Assembly (NCBI GenBank): GCA_914767715.1
Contig: OU612070.1
Span: 27,578,025 to 27,642,024 of the forward strand
DNA from: Membranipora membranacea
Lineage: Eukaryota > Bryozoa > Gymnolaemata > Cheilostomatida > Membraniporidae
DNA length: 64,000 nt
Direction: 5' to 3'
The translations under genes and the position numbers were made by a program. Each line of letters starts with the position of its first letter. Position 1 is the first letter of the stretch. Shown here piece after piece: positions 12,891 through 26,000 of the stretch. The notes under the pieces were generated by a model. The model was given only the letters and a program-made list of their open reading frames with translations, was not told the DNA's origin and ran no database searches.

Positions 12891-15800
12891 GGTAGCTTGC
12901 GGGCAACCTATAATTTTTGATCTAGTCATTAAATCTAAACTTTTTTCTGAGTCACCTTGTTTTAGTCGCAATAGGAATCATTGATGATTTGAACAGTATA
13001 CCTTACAGCATTGGATATAATAATATAGGCTGACTCGATCAGAGCCCACTTCAATATGTATAGGTACCCACTCTACTTTACTTACATTGTACTTCATCAA
13101 CAACACTAGTCTAACTAGCAATTTTCTTTTCACATGAGGCTAATTCCGTGGGTTTCACATTAACCACAATTATATCTGATATATTTTCACATCAGATTTG
13201 AATAGTGTAACATGTTGCCATGCTATCGTATAATTCCATTCCAAAGTTCTTTTAGAGATCGGTTTTTCTTCGTCGGAAGAGCTTTTCTACATTATTTTGT
13301 TATATCACACATTTGTTATGCAATTTTTTTTCCAGTTTTTTGTACAGCACTCGAATCATGTTATTTATTTATGCTTGAGGAGCTCAATTGATCTTTTTAT
13401 GGTCAGAACAGTTTTGATATTACAAGGAAGGCTTCTAAAGCCGAGTGAAAGACTAACAGGATCTGAGAAACAATGTCATAATGTCATCATCTCCAAATAA
13501 AATGTCAAAAATTTGCTCCTTATTTTAGTTTCAAGAAATATATGACAAATCCATTGCATCTATATATAGCTTGTTAAAATTATTCATAATTAATGACTAA
13601 AATATTGATATGACACTTGGATTAAGCTGATTAAGTCAGTAGCTTTCGGTATTCCATAACCATGATATGGCATGGCATAACCAGAATAGCCAAACATGCC
13701 AGTAAAGTGAATCCCTATAAGACACTATCTCTCTCAGTTCTGATACTTCCTTCTTATGACATGGGGACTGGTCCTGGATAGCCCAATCTGACTAGTTCTG
13801 ACACTGTGAATAAATATATGTATTTCCTAACGAAATTAGCATCGTCATGGCAACCATAGTTATCATTTTGATTGTTCGCAAAGAGCTTGATTCCCCTGCG
13901 TTGAAGCTGAGCAGTAAGTGCCTGATGAAAATCGGAATGGGCGTCATAAGTGACACCTGGCAATTCTTTGAAATTGTGATATCGAGCTTCACCTTTCCAC
14001 CAGATAAAAGCTCCCCCCCCCCCCTCCGAATGAAGTGTTCATCATGACATTAGGCATAAGGTCAATTTAGGTGCAAACTTTACTGTCTGACAAACTAAGG
14101 GATAAATCTCAAAATATGACATCTATATTAATAAACATAAACAAATTGACACAAGGCAGTATCCCCCTACTTTGGTGAATGCACTCATAAAAAGAGCTGT
14201 CAGGTTTGTAGTATATATCTACACTGGCTGGCAGCAGCTGCTGTAGAGGACTGGGTTAGAATGGGATGGTAACCCGTGCTGAGTCGCTCACCGCACTGAT
14301 TAACATGGGCTACCTGCAGGAAGCAGCTGTTTAGGGGTGGGGATGACCCGGGGATGAGGGCGTCTACTTATCTGCCTCCAGGCAACCACTGCAGCGGGAT
14401 AAAAAACCACAGGAAACAAGATGCACAGAAAGAGACATGTGCTGTTTTTTACATGTTACCTGGTCTGGTCATTTCTTGCGTTTCTTGTGTCCATAAAATG
14501 GATATGCACTGGCACATTATATTATTACATGTAAGGATATTTAATAACATGAGAATTATTTTTCCTTATGCTGATTCTGTAGACAGATAATTGCACCGAC
14601 TTTACAGGATGTGAGGGCGGTAGAAAACTGATGGGGCTGCAGTTAATTTTTTTTCAGAAACATGCCACGAATTCCGTTGGCATTTTCCCAGCTAATTACC
14701 CACATTCCGAAAGTTAGAGCAACTCTCTCTCTCTCTCTAGGAGTGTATAGCTTTATGTTTACCTTGTTTGCTATTTCACCTGGTTGTAATTCTGCTAATT
14801 GCCAATGTAACTAAATAGCCCTTCAATTGGTAAATTGTTTAAGCATCCTTGGGTTCACAAGTTATAGTAGGTTACTCTGCTCATCAAAATAAATCGGTCT
14901 TGAGTTTTGGACAACTCCCATCAAAGCAACAAGATAATCAAAACCACAACAACCTGCAACAGACTCGTTTCGTTATAGGTTTACATGCAAGGAAAAGCTG
15001 AAAATCATAGATTCATGACTTTATAGACCATGTAATGAGTTGTTCAGTGATCTTTTTTCTGGCTGATACCAAAACTATTCCAGGGATCAGCGTTATAAAA
15101 AAATCCCATTTCCTACGCTCTATTATTTACATATACCAAGTTATATTTCCTCGCTAAGAGAGACATACCGCAGGCTCAATCCACATAGAATAACACAATG
15201 GGTTCTCTATTTTATTATGTGTGCATGCTTTCGCTAGCGCCGCACATGTAAGTTAAGTATGGCCTGTTTAGGATGGAAGTCAGTCATGTATAATGTATAA
15301 TATTCTCATAACAATATGCGTTCTGTAATACAGTGAAACAAGTGAGCAGAAGTTCAAATATTCGCCTCACTAACTTTCTTTAGTCTCCAGATCAATGTTT
15401 TTGAGCAGTTCTTCCTTTTGATTGCAAACAAAGCGTTCACCTGATTTCACTTGGCATATGGTGATTGTCAGATACTCTGATTTCAGTTTCATCAAGGTGA
15501 GTTGGGCGAGGCAGTGATGTTATTTTCCATTCACAGTTATTGGTGCTACCTGACTAAAGTCACTAGTTACTGCCCGATGACTCACAGCGGACACCCATTA
15601 TTTATCATGCGATGTGTGACCAGGCAATAAACTCAACTGATATTCTCTGACATATCTGGCAGCTAAATTGGTTGTGCCTGTCCTTATAAATCATGAAATA
15701 CATTGACTGTCATATACGTTCAGCAAACTTCCATATTTTTCAGGAACTTGGAAGCGTCCCAGCTCACTTTGCTGTCGCCAGTATGAAGCAAACAACTTCT

Positions 15801-17084
15801 CTTTCCGTTTATTTCGTATCAATTTTCTTAATTCCAATTTCCTGTTGAGAATTATCATGCTTTATCAAAAAACATTTTACCTGTATCAAGCACAATGAAT
15901 CAAACAAATTGTTAGCATGTTTAACAAGATTTTAACTACAAATATTCTTGATGTACCGAGTGATTAATGCTGGCCTCGATACCCAGCTAAGGCCCAATAT
16001 AAATCAGAACTGTAAGGTGATTTCATTTACCAGCGTTCACTAAGCCTGTCCCGCCTGATACCAAACTGATACCAAAGAGTACTTCACATCTCTTCCTGAT
16101 TCACTTTTCTGTTTTGATTTTTGAAGGAGACCAGTCAACGATTAGTTTGTAACACGTTCTTACATCTCCAGGTAGCAATTTTAATCCTGATTATAGCCCC
16201 AAACCACAGGGATCCTGTGATAATTACCAAGGATTAATGCAATTAAGGTGCAACTTTAGGGGGGTAAATAACAATTTTCCTTCTGTTTGTTTGTACATAA
16301 TAGCACAACATTCTCCGCTAACTACATTACCTTTAGAAAAATATTTTGTAGTGTTCTCAAACTGACATAATTATAGAATCATTTGGCCTTTTCCTTTATT
16401 CCTTTATCTAATGTGTTTACACTAACATAGAAGAAGCTAGCCCATAACAACCATCATTGCTTACCATAGTGATAAAACAATTATAAATTTGAAAACGCAC
16501 TATTCAGTTTGAAAATAAAACACAAATATCAATATGTTATGATGGTTACTCATTGATGACTAATGTATAGAGGACATTGATTTGACTTTATGTCATGACA
16601 TTGATGATGGTTACCTAGGGAGACATTATCAGCCGAAGACCATGACTGCGTACAATTTGTATATATTCATTGGATTATCGAGGAAAACATAATTATCATA
16701 TCAGCTTAAAAATCTTAGCAAAACCTAAGAAAGTATCCTAATCACTATAGTTGCAACATTTAATCCGGTAATCAATTCTGTTAGTTTCTATTTCTAGATG
16801 CAGAAAGCGTATTATAAACTTGTTATTCTACAGGAAGCCAAAACCTATCAATCAAAAACCAAACCACAATCAGTGATCTAACAAACTTTCATATCAGCTT
16901 GCGGTTTGGATCTTAATTCTAGACTCTATCAAATACATTATGAATGTTTCGCCACCACGCAGCTTTCAAAGCTTGGGTATGGAAAAGATAAAAGTAGCAA
17001 TATTATAACATCCATCAAAGGTACACTGCAAACAGCTCTCTGATTAATGCTCTTTTTGCCTGGATCCTAGAAATCGAGGGTAAA
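12891..17084. other. Intergenic region between convergent Rho GTPase and POLA2
   Basis: The Rho GTPase and POLA2 end towards each other across 4.2 kb. The region has an AATAAA at 13497-13502 that could serve the Rho transcript, a 12-base poly(C) at 14013-14024, a short CT repeat near 14722-14739, and a locally GC-richer patch at about 14210-14420. Apart from one unrecognised minus-strand reading frame (13754-14038), I see no gene. Confidence 0.6.
13754..14038 (-). other. Unrecognised coding-like open frame
   Basis: A minus-strand frame of about 95 codons stays open through a poly(G) run and reads like protein (for example FIWWKGEARYHNFKELPG and HSDFHQALTAQLQRRG). It has no clear start; an internal ATG would give 69 residues. 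Splice sites are not obvious and I do not recognise a family. It could be an exon of an unannotated gene, a mobile-element remnant, or chance. Confidence 0.25.
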
Positions 17085-20000
17085 TTAGATTCTAATGATT
17101 TCAGCTTTGAAGTTTTCCAGAATATTATCCTTGTTTTGCAGAGGATCGATGATGAACTTCATGTAAGTGCCGCCACCCTCTCCCTTGCAGAGCCTTCCAG
17201 GGTTGGCAAAGACTGTGCTCTTACCAGCCTACAATAAATGCGAGATAAACACTTAAGGATTACGACATATTTTCTTCCTGATAGGCAGATGATTAGCATT
17301 GACTGCTATCCTATCACCGACCAGCACAATAGAGAGAAAAACAATACCAGTCAGGGATGGATTTGATTAACCAATGGAGGGACTATGTGATATGGGTGTA
17401 TAAAAAACCTTTTTTCCTGTAAAGGGTTCCAATATACAAATTCTAATAATCCCAAAAGCCAGATAACCAGGCAATTGAGAGGGCAAGCTCTAACAGGGTG
17501 ATGTTTAAAAATGTTTTAAATAGTGGAAATAAAGCAGGGGCAAACAACTCATAACTAGATTACAGTGAAATCGGGGAGTACGTCCCAAACTCCTTGGTGA
17601 AATGATGCTAGATACATGTGGCATGCATACTGCATTCTACTGCTTTACCGTCAGTGAAAAGAACATTATTGATAATTCCTGGTCCTTGATAGAGCATCGG
17701 ATTACCGCTGTTAGTCACAAATTGAGAGAAAAGTCATCGGCCCTTCAAGTGATAACAGGTGGTCATGTTAGACACTTGATAAGTGATGGTGTCTTCTGTA
17801 ACAGCCCACCATCAAAGCTCACCGCCTCAGACTCAGAGTTCATTGTCATGACTAACTGGTCAACATGGTGCATTAAAGAGGAAATTATCACACCAAGCTC
17901 CAGTTAAGTCAATAATAGGTCCAACAGACACTGATAATTTTGGGGGATAAACTGCACTGAATTTCATTTAAAAGTTTTCCGGCAATGTGGTGGTTCAAGT
18001 ACAGTAACCCCACCATATCTGCATAATACTGGCCAAGGCCAAGCAGTACATTTGATAAATTGGGTTCAGGTGTCTTTGGGTGGTAAGAATCTCATTCCTG
18101 TTCAGAAGACAACTGAGTGTATGGAAATCAGTTCCTCAAAATGGACTTAGTTATGAGGAAACCACTGAAAGTTCAGAAAGGTCATTTTTCTTTGAATATA
18201 TTGCAAGGAGTGGATTGTTGGATACAACCGTAGACTTAATATGCTATATTAAGCCTATGGATGCAACTACACAATTATGTTTGTGTACAACAAAATGATG
18301 GGCTTTTAAATTATATATATATATATACTTTTTATTGGCATCAAAAGTCATCTCATTCGAAATGTTTTGCACTCAGTGCCAGAAAACAATTTTTTTTTAT
18401 AACAAAAAAAGAGAAACAGAAGGGAAATAATATCATCAATGATGTTGGTCAAGTCGATAATATATGGTTGAAAAGTAAAGTTTTGAATGAACTGAACTTC
18501 TCTTTAGATCTCAAATGTAACGGTAAAGAATTGTATGTAGCAGAAACTTTGTATCTTATAAATTATAAATTATAAATTATAAATTATAAATTATAATCTT
18601 TATAAATTATAAAGGTGAAGCAGCAACATTACTCTTTTCTCACGATGCAAGAGTTTGCAACTGCTGGGAAAAAACAGCAGTCTCAAGTGTTAGCTACATT
18701 AGGGTACAGCAGATACTCTGTGAGAGGACACTGTTATGTCTATGCTGGTGCTGATGGAGGAAGCCATGATAATTACACAGCTGATTAAACTGCAATAATG
18801 GTAAAGAGACCATGAGTCATTGCTTGCCGTTTGTATTTTTTTTATTACTGTTTCCACATCCTGGCCAAACACAGAAGGGGAAGCTGAGAAACCCTATCTT
18901 CTCTTGTGTGAGCCCAGCTGCTTATGACTCAGTATAACAAAAGTGTTGTGGTCTGGTCTGGTCAAGTCTTGTGACAAACTCTGTGATTTGAACAATGACA
19001 GGGACCTTGCTTGTCTGTGTCATGCTTGATGCTTTGCCATTTTTAACATTTGGTAGAAATTCATCATCAGCTGAAATGAGTCAATCTCATGGCACCTCCA
19101 TGAATGATACGGCGATACAAAAGCATGGTTCCCTCATACCCCACCTCCAAATAAGATGCATCATTTTGGTTTTGCCCATAGATGTAACCAACAAGCCCAT
19201 GCATTAGTGAGCTCAAAGGTTATTATAAGCCTTAAACCTGCAACCAGCATAACCAAAATACATTTTTGGTTATCATACAGCGCCGTGTAGCAAATCAAAA
19301 ATGTTTTGAAGATTTGATAGATGATGGGTAAGTAAGGGTTAGTGGGTTAGTGAATTTCAAACAAGCCGAGCTGAAAACAGTTCAAAGAGTTGCCGTTTCA
19401 GGGGCAGAGACAGTCAGGGGTAAATAAATTAAAAAATCAGCTAGCATGTAATCCATAACTCACTGATCATAGTAAAAAAACATTGTCTAAGTATGATATA
19501 ATAAACCTGTACCTGAGCTCTTCAATAACTTGGCTTCACCTTTGAGTGGCAACAATCCAAATCGATTGAAGTTGGAAGCTTTCTTAAGTAGCATAACATT
19601 CAAGGTACTTTAAAAAAATCGATGAAAAAACTAACTTTGTGTTGTACGTAAAAGCTTGGGCTTTGCCAAAAAATCAAATGTTAATTTTGAGTTGCCGTGG
19701 GAAAACCTCTCTCTCTCACTATGAGATTCTAGTAAGGTCGTTTGTATGAGCGATTGACCGCTTTACTATACATACCGATCATGGTTAGAAAATGAATCCC
19801 TACTAATACATTGCTGACTTGACCATAAGTCAACAAGTTGACTTATTGAATCAGAGTCCAAGCCCGCCCTTAGCCCCCCCCCCCTTCCAAGTAACTGAGT
19901 AGGTAAGACTGTTGGGCTAGGCAATAAACGGAAAGCGAGTGGAATGAGAGGGTAGGATTGCAGGGTGTGATTTCAGTGACTACCAACACTATATCAGTCG

Positions 20001-23000
20001 TGCTGTAGCACATAATTGACGAGGAAGCTGCCTGCCTCTGTTATCTGGTAATCAAACACAAATAACTAACCTTGACAAACTGGTTGAAGTTTGAGCTGAG
20101 GATCATGAGGTGAGGTGATGAGTTCATCATGCTGTGCTCCTCGTTCAGCTCAAGGTCAAGGTTAAAGTCACTATTAGGAGGGTACACGGGGAAGTAACTC
20201 CTCTGTGATAAAAGGTGCTCTGAGAGACGTAATATTCTATCCTTCGTCTGAGCATCCCTGAGAAATACAAGTAATAACAACATCATGTGAAATGCAGCTG
20301 CAGAATTGACAAACATGCATGCAAATTGGAGTCATTTGAAATGCATATGGGTGTATATGGGTATAGTAACTGTAGCAACATAATATGTGAAGGGAATAAA
20401 CTGTTGTATACTAAGTCCACGGTGAATTTCCTCTGAGTGTTACCAGAAAAGACATCTCGATAATCTTTAGTTAACAAGCGGAACATCTGTGGGTTTGCTT
20501 CACTCAAAGAAACTCCCTTTTTTCCATTTCATAACTGTTGATCCTAGCTGAATAATCTATATTCTACAAAATTTTTGTTGGAATAAACCAACTGAACCTA
20601 AATGACACAACGCAAATCTCCGGTAGTGGAAGAGATAGAGAAACCACAGGATGAGGCCATTGGTGGAAGAGTTCATCCATCAACTCCACACAGGTGATAG
20701 AAAACAGTGAACTGAAATTCATTAATTAAATTTTACATGACAGAAACACAAAAAACCATCACTAAAACGCCACAGATATGGTAATCGCTGAATTAAGCAG
20801 TCATGTTCGGTCTCTCCCTATTTCTTATTCTCCGACAGGTCTCTGGTTCTGTGCCAAAGTCTTATTTATGAGGTGTACCCTCAAGTTCTCTCAGTGCTTG
20901 TTTAACCAAGATATTAAATATAAAACTAGTCCCAGCCAAAAGGGAATATCCTGTTATAAATCATAATCCATTGTTATATTATAGGGTGGTCAGGCATCAA
21001 GTAAATCTGACACCAGATTCCATATGGTTCTAATAGGTTTATTCACTTCTATTGCACAACATGTAAGCTTCTTTTTGTGTAGATCAGGACCACACAATTA
21101 ATTTTCCTCCATTGCATAAACTTTTCCCTGACAGATTATGGTGGTTTGGTTAGAGCCTATACCCCGGACATGGTCTCACCACCACATGGGATCAATCTTT
21201 TATAACACCAAGAGTACGCTTACAGTGAGTGCATTGAAAATTAACTGGTCACTACCCCTGATAAAAATGGATCTGTAACACATTATCACTGATTGAAATC
21301 CTTACTCTTGTGATGTTATTCTGTGACATACACACTTTCCTTGTTTGTAACATCCACGCAATATGTTTGCCAAGTTTTGTGACAGAAGTCGTAGAAATTT
21401 TATTATGCAAGATAGTTTAAGGCACTAGGCACTCAAATAATCATTGGAATTTAGAGCTTGTAAACTGAAAATATTTTGTAGTAAATTTCACGTCACAAAC
21501 ATTTGTTTTGATGAATCAGCAGAGTTATTGCCTGACACTGACTGATTTCACCACCAGATTTTAAGCAATGCGCTGATATGTGGCCTCTGGAATTCAGTGG
21601 TAATTGGCATACCAAGCCACAATCTTCTACCATCTTTAGGAAACATTGAAAGAAATAAAAGAAACAGTTTCGTCTGTATGTCAAAATAGCAAACATGACC
21701 AAGATCATGTCAAACTAGAGATCATTCATATTTTGTAATCATACCATTTATTCAGTAGTGGTTAGAATATCACTGTGAGTTATAGACTTCCTCAACCAGT
21801 GTAACTGATCTATCTAATCTTAGGTCAAGAGGATAAACTGCCTCAACAGCACAGAGAAGTTAGCACGATGGACCAATTCTCTTTGAGTTAGGGATTTAAA
21901 TAATTGAAATTATCAGTGTGACAGACTTCCTCGACCATTCTAACCGATCTATCTAATCATACTGATAAGATATTCCCTAGATTTTGACCAGTCAATAATC
22001 CTATATTTGTCTGCAGCTGAGTAAAGGGTCAAAATCTGATCACACAGGAATAAAATAAGTATATATATTAGTTACCAAGATATTTCATTAGCTGCCATCT
22101 GGAAGAGTACATCGGTAGCTGTAAGACCAATCTGAACTCCATCGATACTCAGTGTACAGGGGTTCATCACAAAATGTGTCCTCTATAAGAAACATCACAA
22201 GTCCATCACATCATGATGAGGAATTGAAAAAAAAAACACAGCTCTTTTGAACTGTCCTTTTCAAATAAAATGCTTGTTACACATTAAAGGTGTAGAAGTG
22301 ATTTGTGGGCAGCAACATTCATCATGTTTGATGGAATAGTATTTTTTTGGAGATTGCTTTACGAGAGAAATCATTCATAAAATCCGCCCTACATTTACAC
22401 CATTAATTATACCATAAACCAGTAAAAATCAGGCCATTGTCACCCATTTTGTCACTTGAGAGACAAATATAAAAACTAAATAACCCACAACATCCTATGT
22501 TCAATTACGCTTCAAGAGGTGTAATAAATCTTAGTTATAAGATGGAAATGTCACCAATTATATCTTAGAATGAGGATCAGCAAAAATACATTAAATGTAG
22601 GAGGCTACTGAGGAACCCTCGATATATTCAGATTTTGATGTTCAAACTTGGCTCAGAGGGTGCCTGACAGTTTGATTTCATGAGACACTAGAGAATTATG
22701 ACAGGAGCTATTCCATTCATCTTCATCGTTACCTGATATATCTCAGCCTAAACCGTGAAAGGAGCAAAAAACCTGGGATATGATTTTGTTCTTTTAGGTC
22801 TTCAAAGGGCAGGCACCTTTGACTAGAGACCGTCACTAGTTAAATGGTCTCAAAAATCGTCATTTGCTTTGCGTCAGGCATACCATTAGAAAGAGGAATC
22901 AAAACAATATAGGCAACTGGCACCTGGTAAATAGCAGAAGCATCTTTCATCCTATAGCTGAACTGACTTAGATATTATCATAATTAATGCAACTTCCAGC

Positions 23001-26000
23001 AGTCCGTCAAAATTAGGGAATTAAACGAGGAGATTAAAGGAGATTTAGAATTATTAAGGAGGTAACTCATCTGGATATTAGTGTTGCCTCAATTATTAGC
23101 TGAATAATGTGTCCAGCCACAAAGGTCAACCAGGGAGTCCACCCTGTCTGATGAGGATATAATAATAATACACCCCCACTTAATCATTATTCTAATCACG
23201 TCTTTGATCCTCTCTAACTTTCTTTAGCTAATTCACTAACCAAAGCAAATTAAAAATCAAAACTTGAAAAATAAGACCAGACCCTTCCGCAATACCACTA
23301 CTGACTCATACTCAGCATCTTCTGTTTTTGTAGTGTTCTCGATATGAAGGTAAATAATTCAAATTTGGTAAGAACTAGGGTTTAAATAGCCGGAGGACAG
23401 CAACAGCTGAGTAAATACAGCCTAGTCTGTGACAAGGCAAGTTCAGCAAAATCTCAGCAGATACTGAGCGCTGTCAGTTAGACATGCGTGGGAGCACAGA
23501 ACTGATCCTATAAAAGAGCTGTAAAACATCCCAATTCTACACAATTCTGAGGCCTTTCTTTAGTTTCAAGATCAAGAATATTGGTCCTGTTCCCGACAGG
23601 TGCCCCTTAGTTCTAACCTCCTGTGATGAGTTGATATTATACGCTGGTGTAGGATACACAGGCTCATGATGAAGGTCCTTGTGACTCGATACAATCACCA
23701 GCTGTGTGTGGCTGGAGCTGATAATGGAAACAAAATCAGTGTTAGGAATAAGAAGATTAGAGCAGCTGTAGGAATGATGTAGCATAAATAAAAATAACTG
23801 CCAAGTTGAGATTTTTGCAGCTAAAATTTAAACTAAAATAACTTTAGGGTGTCATGAAAATGACAGGTCAACAAAGGATATGGATATATAGACTCTGCCA
23901 GCAAAACTATGAGCAATTAACGGGGTACCCAGGTACATGTGTACAGACATGCACAAATGAATTATTTCCACCAGGGCTCTTTGGTGTTGAGATGTTGGGC
24001 ACGACATGAGATTAAGTGTGAAATTAAATTACCCACTAGTAGTGTTATGAAACTGGGATCAGACAAATTAGACTTTACCAGGGTGATTCTCAAAGGGTCA
24101 ACAACATCAACAACAATTTTGTGTCTATTCTTCCAGCTGTCAATGGCATCATAAATACGTAATCCATGTTTTTGGTGTAATATTTGTATAACAAAACAAA
24201 ATTGTTACCCTATCCTTATATACTGAGTATAAATCACTTCGATGGGTGATACCCCTGAACAATACACTAATCATAATATTTTCAATAGCAAGTTACAAGT
24301 TTAAAATTGGAATTTAGTAATTGGGGTTGTCAATTAGCTACAAAGTTCATCAACATCAAATATGATGCCATGGCATTTCTATACATTAAAAAGAGTCTAG
24401 GGCAAAGCTAGTTAACTGTACAGGAATAACAAAAATCTAGTGAGCCACTGAACTGATATAACAGCTATGGACAAGGTTCAACACCCAGAGGTCAATGGCT
24501 AATTACACGGATCGGGGGGGGGGGGGGAAACTAGAAAAGAGTAGTAATGGCTACTTATCCTATCGGAAATTATTAGCATGTCACAAAGGATAACTTACCT
24601 TATCTTACTCCATACAGTTTCTAATATTGACATAAACGTGACATCATAAGCCTCCACACTGTGCTAAATTATAAAAAAATAACTCAACATGTACACGGGT
24701 GGGAAGGAAATTCAAAAAGACAAACCAATTCACATCAACACATAGAATACATGTCTGTAACAAGGTAAGGCAGAAGAGCGCCATATTTAGTGCAGCGAAA
24801 AATTCTGAACCATGTAAGACAGGTTGTTTGGTCTCAAAAGCTTTATCAACAAAATTGCTCAGCTGAATTTTTTATACAGTTTTGTTGACCTGAGAAAGCA
24901 TTTAATTTCCAAAAATAAGACCCGTTTTGTTAAGAGTCTGTCTTTAGCCAAAATGTGTGGAGAGAAGGAGTATACCTGTTCCATAGCAAAGTTATGCAAT
25001 TTTTAAGTGAGGAGTTGTCACTTTGTGATATAAGAGAAGGCAACTCTTCACGATACAAAGCATAATTATAATATCAGATATCCCAAACTCCCTAATAAAA
25101 GTATATTGGTGCAATTAGCATATACATATATATATACCAAACTTTTACAGTTTTAATTACTTGGGTTAAGAGCAAAGAAAAAAGTGGTGGGTTACTACAT
25201 CTAGCATAGTAAACTCACCTCTAAAACCTGATTATCTATATCCATAAATGGACCCATCTGTAAAAGAAACACATATTCTAACATAACAAGAAAAAAATGC
25301 AACGGAAATGTAATGTAATCATATACTTTTATCATTTTTGATTGTGAGAAGTCCCAACAAGAGGACCTCTATAGCAGCATACATCCTGTAGGTGTATGTC
25401 ACTAGTGTTATTACAGGCAAGGTTCACATGTTTTATGGTGCAATAAAACATGAATGAGGTAAGAAAGTGACTATATATAGTATGTCTAAGATACGCTGAT
25501 AAAATCCAGTATGACTTCAGCCCAAGCCATATCCGGCATTGAAGGGTTGTGACAATTGATTGCTTGATAAACAAGCCACAACAGAAACAGGAATAAAAAA
25601 GAGTTTTTTTCAGGGCTCACGAAACTTACCAGTATGAGCACATCCGGAGAAGTTTTCTCCACTTGTTCCATGAGATCACTGAGCGGAGCGTAATCATTAG
25701 TATTGTCTGGTGTGAATGGCCCGCAGGCAACCATCACACTGATTCCTTTGTGCTCTGTAATCTTAGATGTGGGAAGTGGCTCAGGCTACAATCACAAGTG
25801 AGGAATTGTAATGTTGTACTTATAACTTGTGAAGAAGTGTAACATATCTAAAAACTTCTCCAAAGAACAACTTATGGGTATGAGTCAACAAAGATTACGA
25901 ACCATAATAAACAAATAATAGTACAAGAAAATAGGAATTCTCTATAAAGCTCACATATCTAACTTCCCAAAGACAGGAGCTTTGCCTATACAGACAGTGC

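Noticed and set aside
14210-14420. GC-richer patch as an RNA gene or CpG-type promoter
   Set aside because: No fold, open frame or promoter motif could be supported by eye.
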